Below, piece after piece: positions 51,273-59,623 of a stretch of 64,000 nucleotides of DNA. Each line of letters begins with the position of its first letter. Positions within the stretch are counted from its first letter, which is position 1. The DNA comes from CALAMD01 sp035301345 (GTDB lineage: Bacteria > Bacillota > Bacilli > Bacillales > Amphibacillaceae): contig DATGUM010000024.1 of assembly GCA_035301345.1 (NCBI GenBank), positions 1 to 64,000 of the forward strand, read 5' to 3'. The notes beneath the pieces are model-generated. The model made no database searches. It saw only the letters and a list, made by a program, of their open reading frames with translations, and was not told the origin of the DNA. A program made the translations under genes and the position numbers.

Positions 51273-52507
51273 AACAGACGATGAAAATTGCAAAGTGGGA
51301 ACTAAAGAAAAACTTAACGAATAAATCATTTTTATTTAGCTTATTTTTAACACCAGCACTCTTTCTCTTGTTCTTTTTCATCCCGCAACTATTTGATGAT
51401 TCAAGCGAAAGTGAATTAACGACTGTGTTCTTAAAAGATGACATTGGTGCTTATGAAACGATTGAAAATTTCGTAGAACAACAACCGTTTTTAGAATGGG
51501 AGCTCGTTGACACAGAATTACCTGAAACAGATATTATTAAGCAGTTAAATGAACATGATAATCAAGCATTTGTTCATTTAGATGAAGATAGTTTAGCAGA
51601 GCATTCCTTTACTGTTTATACGAGTGATTCGATCGATTCTTCGTTTATGAGTGAGGTAAATGTTTTATCAGATCCGATAAAAGAGTTACAGCTTGAACGG
51701 TTAGAATTATCGGATGAGCAGCTCGCTGTTATTCAAGCGCCTTTTATGTTTGAAGTAGAAGAAACGACTAGTAACGCAGAAGCGACTGGTGGTATTGAGG
51801 ACGTCGCTAGTGAAGAAGAATTATTAAGTAAGCTCGTACCAGGTATTTTTGCCGGTATTGTCCTCTTTTCTATCGTAATCTCAGGAATGATGATTTTCCA
51901 AAGTGCTTCACAGGAGAAAAAGGAAAAAATTGCAGAAATTATTTTATCATCCGTTACACCTAATGAATTAATGCAAGGAAAAATTATCGGCTACTTTTTC
52001 TTAGGCATTATTCAAGTAGCTGTCTGGCTAGGTGTTGCGATACCTGTCGTCTTATGGAAGATTGATATGCCAGTCATGCAGTATTTACTCGTTCCTGAAG
52101 TACTCATCTTCTTAGTTATCGCTATTCTTGGTTATTTATTTTTCGCATCGCTTTTCGTCGGTGTCGGGGCAACGATCGAAGACGTTTCAACATCTGGAAA
52201 CTTCCAAGGGCTCGTTATTATGTTGCCTTTCGTGCAGTTTATTTTCTTCGGTCCGTTGTTCTCAAACCCAGACGGTATACTAGCAAAAGTATTGTCTTTC
52301 ATACCGTTTACAGCGCCTGGTACGTTAATCATTCGCTTGTCGTTGCTCGACCAATGGCCGTGGATAGAAATTATTTCAGCCATTGTCGTTCTATTCATTA
52401 GTGTCTTGTTATTCATGCGTCTCGCAGGTAAGATTTTCAAAACAGGTATATTAATGTACGGAAAGAATGCAACACCGAAAGAAATATTAAAATGGATGAT
52501 GCAGTAA
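51269..52507 (+). CDS. ABC-2 type permease, YhaP/NatB-like
   Basis: A 412-residue permease with one N-terminal helix, a large extracellular domain (about 45-190), then five or six C-terminal helices (from about 195). KEKIAEIILSSVTPNELMQGKIIGYFFLGIIQ is the hallmark coupling region of NatB/YhaP. Last gene of the operon, overlapping the ATPase by 4 bases and followed by a terminator. Confidence 0.93.
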   Translation: MKQTMKIAKWELKKNLTNKSFLFSLFLTPALFLLFFFIPQLFDDSSESELTTVFLKDDIGAYETIENFVEQQPFLEWELVDTELPETDIIKQLNEHDNQAFVHLDEDSLAEHSFTVYTSDSIDSSFMSEVNVLSDPIKELQLERLELSDEQLAVIQAPFMFEVEETTSNAEATGGIEDVASEEELLSKLVPGIFAGIVLFSIVISGMMIFQSASQEKKEKIAEIILSSVTPNELMQGKIIGYFFLGIIQVAVWLGVAIPVVLWKIDMPVMQYLLVPEVLIFLVIAILGYLFFASLFVGVGATIEDVSTSGNFQGLVIMLPFVQFIFFGPLFSNPDGILAKVLSFIPFTAPGTLIIRLSLLDQWPWIEIISAIVVLFISVLLFMRLAGKIFKTGILMYGKNATPKEILKWMMQ

Positions 52508-52522
52508 GTAATATATAACAAA

Positions 52523-52560
52523 AATATCCTGTCACTCATTATAGTGGCAGGATATTTCTT
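52523..52560. terminator. Terminator of the GntR/ABC operon
   Basis: AAATATCCTGTCACT pairs with AGTGGCAGGATATTT over a short loop. The same arm sequences flank the longer palindrome at 59438-59546. Confidence 0.9.
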
Positions 52561-52600
52561 TTAAAACGCCCGCTTATTTCAGCGTGCTTTTTTTATATAT

Positions 52601-52828
52601 TTAACCAAGTAGTTGTGATAGTTTTTTATCTCTGTCTGCACGTTCTTCTTCTGATGCTAAGTCATATTTTTTTAATAAATGAAATAGCTCATTCAATGTT
52701 TCTTGGTCAGGTCTTTCGCTTAATAACTTGGCAGAACCGTCATGTAAGTTAGCTGGTAAAAACGATTTCTGATCAGCAAGCTTTTGTTCAACGTCTGCAA
52801 TTGGGTGATCAATGTTACATGAACTCAT
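52601..52828 (-). CDS. Small conserved hypothetical protein
   Basis: A 75-residue cytoplasmic protein, MSSCNIDHPIADVEQKL to KKLSQLLG, predicted all-helical and charged, with no membrane segment. A clear GAGGAGG eight bases before the ATG supports translation. I do not recognise a domain. It lies alone between the terminator of the ABC operon and the DUF3592-like gene, possibly followed by a GC-rich hairpin at 52566-52592. Confidence 0.7.
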   Translation of the reverse strand: MSSCNIDHPIADVEQKLADQKSFLPANLHDGSAKLLSERPDQETLNELFHLLKKYDLASEEERADRDKKLSQLLG

Positions 52829-52978
52829 TTCATCAACCTCCTCTACTCATTTCTTCTTTTAGTGTATCACAAAGAGCCGTGAGCAATCACTTAATTCAAA
52901 TATAACCTATCCGAATGAAGTGGCTATGCTCGTTACTTCTGAAAATTCATAGATGATTAATCCTGGAGTGTTTCTGAA

Positions 52979-53806
52979 TCATTTAATGCTTCTCTCCTTT
53001 TGCTTATCTTGTCGCCAAAATCGAATGTAGATGAAGATACCAACATTACTAATCGCGAGAATGATGAGAGGCCAATTCAAGAAGGCTGGCCAAATCTCAT
53101 TTATGCTCTTTATCTTAATAAACGTATCCTCATGATTGTTTTCCCTATAAAGCATAGTCAGTTTATCACCGTTATCATAAGCTTTATAAGTCGTCCACGT
53201 CACTGCTTTATTACTGACGTACATCTCACCTTCTTCATTCGTATAACGTAAAAGTAATTCGTAAGTAGGAAACATATGTTGAACAGTTAGATTTGATTCT
53301 CTCGCCTTATTTATAACGGTAGCTTCTACTTCAGTTAAATGAGACGCGTTAAATTTATGATAGAGATTAGTGCCGATTAAAATCGTCGTAATGACACTAA
53401 TAAGAATCAATATGATTGCCAAGACAATCGTTGCACGGCTAAAAATATTATTAATCACCTTTTTTATTACTTTTCGTCGCTTAACAAATTTCGTGGATTG
53501 CAACCACTCAAGAACGACAAAGAACCACACCGTGTCTAATATAATCATTAATGGGATGAAGTACATCTTCTCAATTTTAATATGATAATCGGTTTCAAAG
53601 TGTCCCTTTGAACTTATATATCCACTTATTTCGTCACCTAATTCTATTGAATCATACATGTCTTTCGATACCTTTGTTGGCGTATCTGAGCCTACAACTA
53701 CAACTTCATATCGTGGAATTAACGCCGGTAAATATAATCCTTTCTTAGCGCTTTTTAACAAAACAGTTGATTCTGCTTCATCTTGTACGGGCCACACCAC
53801 ATTCAA
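52979..53806 (-). CDS. Membrane protein with DUF3592-like domain; start uncertain
   Basis: A 275-residue reading from TTG at 53806. It has three transmembrane segments (about 83-103, 125-150 and 245-263) with a DUF3592-like domain between the last two (VEATVINKARESN ... YELLLRYTNEEGEMYVSNKAV). Upstream the frame stays open for 20 more codons and encodes KNRVLLVLVGLITIGVHLNVVW, a convincing signal anchor, but no ATG, GTG or TTG precedes it: the codon 10 bases past a GGGGTTGAG site is ATT at 53866. So the protein may start at ATT, or its ATG may be mutated. Sequence is less CG-rich than the neighbouring operon. Confidence 0.65.
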   Translation of the reverse strand: MNVVWPVQDEAESTVLLKSAKKGLYLPALIPRYEVVVVGSDTPTKVSKDMYDSIELGDEISGYISSKGHFETDYHIKIEKMYFIPLMIILDTVWFFVVLEWLQSTKFVKRRKVIKKVINNIFSRATIVLAIILILISVITTILIGTNLYHKFNASHLTEVEATVINKARESNLTVQHMFPTYELLLRYTNEEGEMYVSNKAVTWTTYKAYDNGDKLTMLYRENNHEDTFIKIKSINEIWPAFLNWPLIILAISNVGIFIYIRFWRQDKQKERSIK

Positions 53807-53958
53807 ATGTACCCCTATCGTAATTAATCCAACTAAAACTAAAAGTACTCTATTTTTAAAATCAATAACTACTCAACCCCTTAATATGTCTAACGTCGGA
53901 AACCTCATCAAAATATTATTTTTTAAAACAAGTTCTGTATAGTTTATACAATAACTTT

Positions 53959-54002
53959 AACACAAAGAACCCTCTCCCACCTAAGTGGAAAAGGGTTCTA
54001 AA
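53959..54002 (-). terminator. Terminator of fic; left copy of a 44-bp direct repeat
   Basis: AACCCTCTCCCAC and GTGGAAAAGGGTT form the stem. 43 of 44 bases are identical to 55270-55313 at the other side of the fic gene. Confidence 0.85.
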
Positions 54003-54033
54003 CATGACAATATATTAAGCTTTAATTAGAGTA

Positions 54034-55167
54034 TTACCTATCAAATAACTCCAACACATCATAATTAAAGTATTCAACATTTCTTTTTTGCATAGGGTCT
54101 TTAAATAACAACCCTTTTTCAACAAGTGAGTTCAATGCTCTTCTAGCAGTGGCAGGAGCAACTTTAACATATTTCGCCGCTTCCACAACAGTTATATTTG
54201 GCGAACTAAATGTTACCATATAAATCATCTTCTCTGTATGTGTCTTACATTTTCTCATACCGTCTTTAGCTAGTTCATTGGCCTGATCTAATAGGTTATT
54301 CAGTTTTTCTGCCATCCGTCCCGAAGCATCTATAAAAAAGTCAAGCCAGCTCTGCCAATCTGGGGAATCGCCACGTGTTCCATTTAATAAGTGATAATAC
54401 TTCGCTCGTTGCTTTTCTAACTCTTCACTTACAAAAAAGATTGGACTAGATATTTGATCTGACTGCATCATAAAGAGAGCTATGATGATTCTACCTATCC
54501 TGCCGTTTCCATCTAAAAAAGGATGAATAGATTCAAATTGAGCATGAAGAATCGCAACTTTTAATAGTGGATGAATGTTTTCATCTAAAATAAATTCTTG
54601 ATCCGAAAGGTGACCAATAGCCATCTTTTCACCATAAGGATGTGTATTGGCATATACTTCCCAATTCTCCATATAACTTTCTATCTCATCTGCTTCGACA
54701 GGTACATATACTGCGTCCTCAAATCGTTTTGTAGGTCCTATCCAGTTAGGGACCTTTCTAAATTCCCCACTACCCGCATGAGTACCTCTAGCTCCTTCCA
54801 TCAACACTTTGTGAAGTTCTAAAACAAGCCGAGTCGTAAGCGGATAGCCGTTTTGAATACGTTCTTGTCCAAGAGACAATGCTTTACGATAATTTAGCAC
54901 TTCTATATGTTCTGCTTTTCGTTTTAACGTATGTTTTTCATGTACCATATCTGTAAAGGTCACTTGAGTACCTTCAATTTTTGTCGATTGAACAGATTCT
55001 TTTAAAGCTAACGTATTAACTAAATCACCTTTTACGATAGAGTGTCTTAATTTTTCATCTAACCTGCTTATTTTTGCTGAAACCACCGCCAGTTTCATAA
55101 ATAGGTCAGGAGCCAAATCTCTTTTAATGCTAACAGGCAATTTTTTAATTCCTTTAATTGGTGACAT
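54034..55167 (-). CDS. Fic family protein, class II, with C-terminal winged helix
   Basis: A 377-residue Fic AMP-transferase. An N-terminal Fic_N region carries the inhibitory helix STKIEG at 61-66 ([S/T]xxxE[G/N]), so it is class II and self-inhibited without a separate antitoxin. The catalytic loop HPFLDGNGRIGR at 215-226 is intact (HPFx[D/E]GNGRxxR). A C-terminal helix-turn-helix (VVEAAKYVKVAPATARRALNSLVEKGL, about 330-360) follows. It attaches AMP from ATP to a Ser/Thr/Tyr of a target. Between two copies of the same terminator repeat, and with less CG-rich codons than nrd genes: signs of insertion. No toxin-antitoxin partner gene is adjacent. Confidence 0.92.
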   Translation of the reverse strand: MSPIKGIKKLPVSIKRDLAPDLFMKLAVVSAKISRLDEKLRHSIVKGDLVNTLALKESVQSTKIEGTQVTFTDMVHEKHTLKRKAEHIEVLNYRKALSLGQERIQNGYPLTTRLVLELHKVLMEGARGTHAGSGEFRKVPNWIGPTKRFEDAVYVPVEADEIESYMENWEVYANTHPYGEKMAIGHLSDQEFILDENIHPLLKVAILHAQFESIHPFLDGNGRIGRIIIALFMMQSDQISSPIFFVSEELEKQRAKYYHLLNGTRGDSPDWQSWLDFFIDASGRMAEKLNNLLDQANELAKDGMRKCKTHTEKMIYMVTFSSPNITVVEAAKYVKVAPATARRALNSLVEKGLLFKDPMQKRNVEYFNYDVLELFDR

Positions 55168-55211
55168 TACTTCACTCCTCTTAAGTTAATTTTACGAGAA
55201 AATGAGCTTAG

Positions 55212-55228
55212 TGTGTATATTATACACA
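55212..55228 (-). promoter_or_regulatory. Palindromic operator over the fic promoter -10
   Basis: TGTGTATA-N-TATACACA is a perfect 8-base inverted repeat with one central base. On the minus strand it contains TATAAT, the probable -10 of fic, 45-60 bases before its start codon. The half-site resembles that of the GntR/ABC operon (spacing differs). Autoregulation by the Fic winged helix is possible. Confidence 0.6.
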
Positions 55229-55269
55229 TATAAAGATTAAAATAATATGTTTTTTACTTTATATATTAA

Positions 55270-55313
55270 AACACAAAAAACCCTCTCCCACCTAAGTGGA
55301 AAAGGGTTCTAAA
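55270..55313 (-). terminator. Terminator of the nrd operon; right copy of the 44-bp direct repeat
   Basis: The stem is the same as at 53959-54002, and the minus-strand side continues TTTTTTGTGTTTT, a better U-run than the left copy. This is the natural terminator of nrdF. Confidence 0.85.
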
Positions 55314-55359
55314 TACAACAATATAAATTTCACATATTGAGTATTCTATTATTTAATGA

Positions 55360-56403
55360 TTATAGATCGTCAAAGCCGTTTAGGTCACTTGTTTTTGTAT
55401 ATTGTCTTGATGTTTGTTCGAAGAAGTCTGTTTTCGTGCCGTCGAAGTTATCGACGTACGCGCGAATCCAGCGCATTGGGTTTTCGACAAACTCAGGGTA
55501 CATTTCTTCTAAGCCGAGCATACGTAACATTTTGTTTGCACGGTACTTCACGTAGCCTGCCATTTCTTCTAAATCAATACCTTCAACGTCTGCTAATACG
55601 TAACGCGACCATTCGATTTCATTTTCAACTGACGTACGGAATGCATCGTATACCCACTCCGTTAATTCTGCTGTGTTTTCTTCCGGGTTTTCAGCGAGCG
55701 TTGCACGGAATAATTCAGCAATGAAACGTCCATGTTCTAATTCGTCACGGTTAATATAACTAACCATCGTCGACGTACCGACCATTTTGTTATGACGTGC
55801 TAAGTTATAGAAGAACGCGAATCCTGAGTAGAAGAACATTCCTTCAAGTAATGCTGTATAAACCATCGTCTTTAAAATGTTTTCTACTGTTGGTTCTTCA
55901 ACGAATAAGTTATAGTGGTTCGTTACATGTTCATTTCGTTTTAATAATACAGGGTCTTTTCGACCGAGCTGGAATGATTCGTTTTGTTCATCAAGTGAAA
56001 CGACAGATGAAAGAACGTAAGAGTAACTTTCATTATGAACTGCTTCTTGTTGAGCAATAACTGCCATAATCGACTGAACAGACGGATCTGTTGCATATAA
56101 TGAAATTAAAAGTGCTGTACGCGTTTGTGGCGCGTCTAATGTTGATAATAAGCCAATAATTTTTAAATAAGCATCTTGTTCAGCTTTCGTGAGTAACGGA
56201 AATTCTTTTACGTCACTCGCCATGTTAACTTCGTCTGCTTGCCAGTAGTTACCGACTAAGCGTTTATACATTTTATACCAATGTGGATAAGCAATATCGT
56301 TCCAATTTAAAATACCACTTGATTCTCCACCGAATAATTTTGTTGATTTGTTCGGGTGGAGTGGCTCTAAAGTTTTTGCACGACTAAGCATAGACGTAGA
56401 CAT
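55360..56403 (-). CDS. nrdF: Class Ib ribonucleotide reductase beta subunit
   Basis: A 347-residue R2-type subunit that holds the di-metal tyrosyl radical (Mn2 form, loaded with NrdI help). Metal-ligand motifs: the first Asp/Glu before WQADE, EAVHNESYSYVL (Glu, His and the radical Tyr region), and ELEHGRF for the second half. Starts 20 bases inside the end of nrdI behind GAGAGGGG. Last gene of the nrdE-nrdI-nrdF operon. Confidence 0.97.
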   Translation of the reverse strand: MSTSMLSRAKTLEPLHPNKSTKLFGGESSGILNWNDIAYPHWYKMYKRLVGNYWQADEVNMASDVKEFPLLTKAEQDAYLKIIGLLSTLDAPQTRTALLISLYATDPSVQSIMAVIAQQEAVHNESYSYVLSSVVSLDEQNESFQLGRKDPVLLKRNEHVTNHYNLFVEEPTVENILKTMVYTALLEGMFFYSGFAFFYNLARHNKMVGTSTMVSYINRDELEHGRFIAELFRATLAENPEENTAELTEWVYDAFRTSVENEIEWSRYVLADVEGIDLEEMAGYVKYRANKMLRMLGLEEMYPEFVENPMRWIRAYVDNFDGTKTDFFEQTSRQYTKTSDLNGFDDL

Positions 56404-56821
56404 CTGATAAAACCCCTCTCAACCATTGTTCAATATATTGTTCTTGCATGCCTCTTGGCGATTGTTCGATTTTTAAGCCTTTCCACGGGCTATTGTAAAA
56501 CTTAGCGAGTTTATCAACTGCAATGCAGTATTGATATTCCTCACCAAACTGTGTGTCTCCTGTTCCAAAAACAGCGACACGCTCAGGTTTGTACCCGACG
56601 TTATAAACAAAATCTTTTACTTCATCAGGCGTTGCTCCATAATCCCACGTAAATGTTCCGAGGAAAATCATATCGTATGAGCGAACGTCTTCTGGAAACG
56701 GATCAACGTCGATATGATGCATATCGGCGTCGATGCGCTCCTTCTGTAAATGATGTTCAATATGTTCCGCGACTTCCTTCGTATTTCCACTATAGGATGC
56801 ATAAGCAATTAGTATTCTCAA
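56384..56821 (-). CDS. nrdI: Flavodoxin-like protein NrdI
   Basis: A 145-residue FMN protein with the flavodoxin loop AYASYSGNTKEVAEHI near the N-terminus and FLGTFTWDYGATPDE and FGTGDTQFGEEY as FMN-binding loops. NrdI supplies the oxidant for assembling the Mn2-tyrosyl radical of NrdF. It lies between nrdE and nrdF (4- and 20-base overlaps), an unusual order since nrdI usually comes first in Bacilli. Confidence 0.95.
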   Translation of the reverse strand: MRILIAYASYSGNTKEVAEHIEHHLQKERIDADMHHIDVDPFPEDVRSYDMIFLGTFTWDYGATPDEVKDFVYNVGYKPERVAVFGTGDTQFGEEYQYCIAVDKLAKFYNSPWKGLKIEQSPRGMQEQYIEQWLRGVLSDVYVYA

Positions 56822-59049
56822 CTTTCACACCACACACATTCTTCGACTTCGTTCGCTGTTGAGCGTACGTAATAAGTCGTTTTTAGTCCTTCTTTCCATG
56901 CTTGTACGTGTAAGTCTAATAACACAGATGCACGAATCGTATTTGGAACGTACATATTAAATGATAAGCTCTGGTCAATGTGCTTTTGACGTGCTGCATT
57001 TTGTCGCACAGACCAGCGTTGGTCAACGATATATGCTGACTTTCGGTAAATATCGTACGTATTATGATCTAAATCTGGTGCCGTCGTTGGTATACGGAAA
57101 TCTTTCTTCTCTTCGCTATAAAACGGCTGGAACACTGGGTCAATACTCGCTGTTGAACCTGCAATCATCGCTGTTGACGAGTTCGGTGCAACCGCCATTA
57201 AATAACCGTTTCTCATTCCGTGTTCTTTAACATCTTTGCGAAGCTCTGTCCACTTCTCATCTTCGTATCCACGAACATCGAAATATGAACCTGTATCCCA
57301 AGCACTTCCTGCAAATAAAGGATAGCTTTCTTTCTCTTTACTTAGTTCCATGCTCGATTTAATCGTTAAATAAGCAATCTTTTCATACAATTCATCAGCA
57401 TATGATACGGCTTCTTCTGACTCCCACTGGATGCCTTTAAGTGCGAGTAAGTGGTGCCATCCGAACGTTCCAAGCCCGATTGCACGGTATCTTTGGTTCG
57501 TAATAATCGCTTGTTTAATCGGTAGTGTATTCATATCAATAACGTTGTCTAACATACGTACTTGAATCGGAATTAAACGTTCTAAAACGTCTGCCTTTAC
57601 CGCACGACCTAAGTTAACTGAACTTAAGTTACATACGACGTAATCACCTGAATGATACTTCTTAACGATTGAACCATCTTCATCAATAAACTCTTCAACT
57701 AACTGAGTAGCTGATTGGTTTTGTGTAATTTCTGTACATAAGTTTGAGCAGTAAATGATTCCTTCGTGACTGTTACTATTCATACGGTTGACTTCATCAC
57801 GGTAGAACATAAATGGTGTCCCCGTCTCTAATTGAGAAACCATAACACGTTTCATAATTTCAATTGCTGGTACTTTAGTTTTTGATAATTGTTCGTTCGC
57901 GACACATTCTTCATACTTCTTGCGCCACGTACCGTCACCTTTTTCTTCATCGTAGAAGTCTTCAAGTGAATAACCCATCACTTCACGTACTTCATGTGGA
58001 TCAAATAAGTACCAATCTTCACGGCTTTCAACTTTTTCCATGAAGTAGTCTGGCATACAAACGCCTGTGAAAATATCGTGAGCACGTAAACGCTCATCCC
58101 CGTTATTTAATTTCAAGTCAAGGAATAGTTCAATGTCCTTGTGCCAAACGTCTAAATAAATAGCAATAGCACCTTTTCGCGTACCTAATTGATCAACGCT
58201 AACTGCCGTGTTGTTTAATTGTTTAATCCACGGAACGACACCTGAAGACATGTTCTTATATCCTTTAATTGAACTTCCTCGCGCACGAACTTTACCCATA
58301 TAAACGCCGATTCCACCACCGTTTTTAGATAGTTGTGCAATGTCTGAGTTACTATCATAAATCGCTTGTAAACTATCATCTACAGTATCAATGAAACAGC
58401 TTGATAGTTGTCCGTGTGACTTACCAGCATTCGTTAATGTCGGTGTTGCTACTGTCATATAAAGGTTCGATAACGCCCAGTAAGCTTCAATGACTGAATC
58501 CATACGTGTATCTTTGTTTTCATCTTGCATAAGATACATAGCGATAATCATCCAACGCTCTTGTGGGAGTTCATAAACGTTCTTCGTATGGTCCGTCGCT
58601 AAATAACGTGTCGCTAACGTATATAATCCTAAATATGTGAAAAGTAAATCGCGCTCTGGCGCAAGTTGTTCACCTAAGTGCTCAATTTCTTCTTTTGAAT
58701 ATGCATTAATAATATGTGTCGAATAAATCTTTTTATCGACGAGTGTTTGAATGAGATTATAAAAACTTCCGTACTTTTTATCTGCATCATAATTTCGACT
58801 AGCAGCTGCATCTTTATATAATTGTTGTAAATAAACTCTCTCGGCTACATACGTCCAATTTGGGTGTGCCTCATCTATATTTTCTAGAGCATTTTTAATT
58901 AATATGTCTGTTATCTTCTCACTAGAAGCTTCCCCTTCTAACGCGCGTAAAGACTTTTCCTTATAAGCTTGCTTATCAATTGATAAACCTTGCACAGCTT
59001 CCTCGATACGCTGCACAACCCTTTCGTTACTAACTAATACTGATGACAT
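56818..59049 (-). CDS. nrdE: Class Ib ribonucleotide reductase alpha subunit
   Basis: A 743-residue catalytic subunit that reduces ribonucleoside diphosphates to deoxyribonucleotides. Motifs: SSCFIDTVDDSLQAIYD with the first redox cysteine, NLCTEIT (radical-site cysteine), NLSSVNLGRAV, VAPNSSTAMIAGSTASIDPVF, and the C-terminal shuttle ECVWCES. Longer than typical NrdE (about 700) by ~40 residues, mainly at the N-terminus. First gene of the nrdEIF operon; NrdR-like boxes and a structured leader lie upstream. Confidence 0.97.
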   Translation of the reverse strand: MSSVLVSNERVVQRIEEAVQGLSIDKQAYKEKSLRALEGEASSEKITDILIKNALENIDEAHPNWTYVAERVYLQQLYKDAAASRNYDADKKYGSFYNLIQTLVDKKIYSTHIINAYSKEEIEHLGEQLAPERDLLFTYLGLYTLATRYLATDHTKNVYELPQERWMIIAMYLMQDENKDTRMDSVIEAYWALSNLYMTVATPTLTNAGKSHGQLSSCFIDTVDDSLQAIYDSNSDIAQLSKNGGGIGVYMGKVRARGSSIKGYKNMSSGVVPWIKQLNNTAVSVDQLGTRKGAIAIYLDVWHKDIELFLDLKLNNGDERLRAHDIFTGVCMPDYFMEKVESREDWYLFDPHEVREVMGYSLEDFYDEEKGDGTWRKKYEECVANEQLSKTKVPAIEIMKRVMVSQLETGTPFMFYRDEVNRMNSNSHEGIIYCSNLCTEITQNQSATQLVEEFIDEDGSIVKKYHSGDYVVCNLSSVNLGRAVKADVLERLIPIQVRMLDNVIDMNTLPIKQAIITNQRYRAIGLGTFGWHHLLALKGIQWESEEAVSYADELYEKIAYLTIKSSMELSKEKESYPLFAGSAWDTGSYFDVRGYEDEKWTELRKDVKEHGMRNGYLMAVAPNSSTAMIAGSTASIDPVFQPFYSEEKKDFRIPTTAPDLDHNTYDIYRKSAYIVDQRWSVRQNAARQKHIDQSLSFNMYVPNTIRASVLLDLHVQAWKEGLKTTYYVRSTANEVEECVWCES

Positions 59050-59144
59050 AATGTAGCCTCCTTAAATATTAAAAACTGCCACTAAAGTAAAGCTTCCAAA
59101 TCAAGCAGCAGATGTTTTGTTTTTTTAAGACAAATCATACAAAA

Positions 59145-59188
59145 TGCCACAAGAATTATTTTGAGCAATGACTGCTAAAATTGTGGCA
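59145..59188 (-). other. Stem-loop in the nrdE leader
   Basis: On the minus strand TGCCACAA and TTGTGGCA close a structure whose inside holds a second hairpin (TTTTAGCA / TTGCTCAAAA). It lies about 100 bases before the nrdE start codon, inside the predicted 5' leader, and is followed by TTTTG. The rest of 59050-59250 holds no gene. Confidence 0.5.
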
Positions 59189-59255
59189 AAACGTGATGAT
59201 TGTCGTATGTATGAATGAAAAAGAGCATTTATTTGCTTTTTTCATTTTCTTTTTT

Positions 59256-59313
59256 CGTCCATATATAGTATGTCTTTCGATTAATTTCGCCGTTTCATTA
59301 CTATATATTGTAA
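59256..59313 (-). promoter_or_regulatory. Pair of NrdR-like boxes
   Basis: CCATATATAG (within 59256-59271) and CTATATATTGT (within 59298-59313) both fit the NrdR pattern acaCwAtATaTwgtgt; the second fits best. They are 42 bases apart, close to four helical turns on the same face. They lie about 210-265 bases before nrdE. NrdR control of the operon is inferred. Confidence 0.65.
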
Positions 59314-59437
59314 TTAACACACTAACATATAAACTTACATTTAGCAATATTTTATAAGCGAATGTTTAAGAAAAAAGTAAAATAGGTCTTTTATCTAATG
59401 ATTAAAAATTTTTCTGAAAATTGATACGTATATGACA

Positions 59438-59546
59438 AAAATATCCTGTTCTTTCCTAGGGAAGTGAAGAAGTTGAGCTTCATTCTTCTTACCTCTGTGA
59501 AATAAGAGAGCGTTCGCTATTCCCCTAAGAGTGACAGGATATTTCC
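59438..59546. repeat. Expanded palindromic terminator, copy C
   Basis: AAATATCCTGTTCTTTCCTAGGG at the left pairs with CCCCTAAGAGTGACAGGATATTT at the right. Inside lie GAAGAAGTTGAGCTTCATTC and a second arm. The outer arms match the simple terminator at 52523-52560; the inner part resembles repeat copies A and B. It lies after the LysR gene on the minus strand and likely still terminates it. Remaining bases of 59314-59623 show nothing else. Confidence 0.65.
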
Positions 59547-59623
59547 TTATGATTCATTGTTAGTTATACGTTTGCTTCTACCCGAATAAACTTTTCCTCA
59601 TGTGATAATAAAGTCACAGCGCT

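Noticed and set aside
54034..55230. Fic toxin-antitoxin pair
   Set aside because: No small antitoxin gene is adjacent, and the inhibitory motif is internal (class II), so a separate antitoxin is not needed.
56384..56403. Possible frameshift or fusion of nrdI and nrdF
   Set aside because: The overlap is 20 bases with a good ribosome binding site for nrdF and both proteins are full length, so it is ordinary gene overlap.
59156..59347. Minus-strand 63-codon frame upstream of nrdE
   Set aside because: It covers the NrdR-like boxes and stem-loop, has poor codon pattern and no ribosome binding site; better read as leader.
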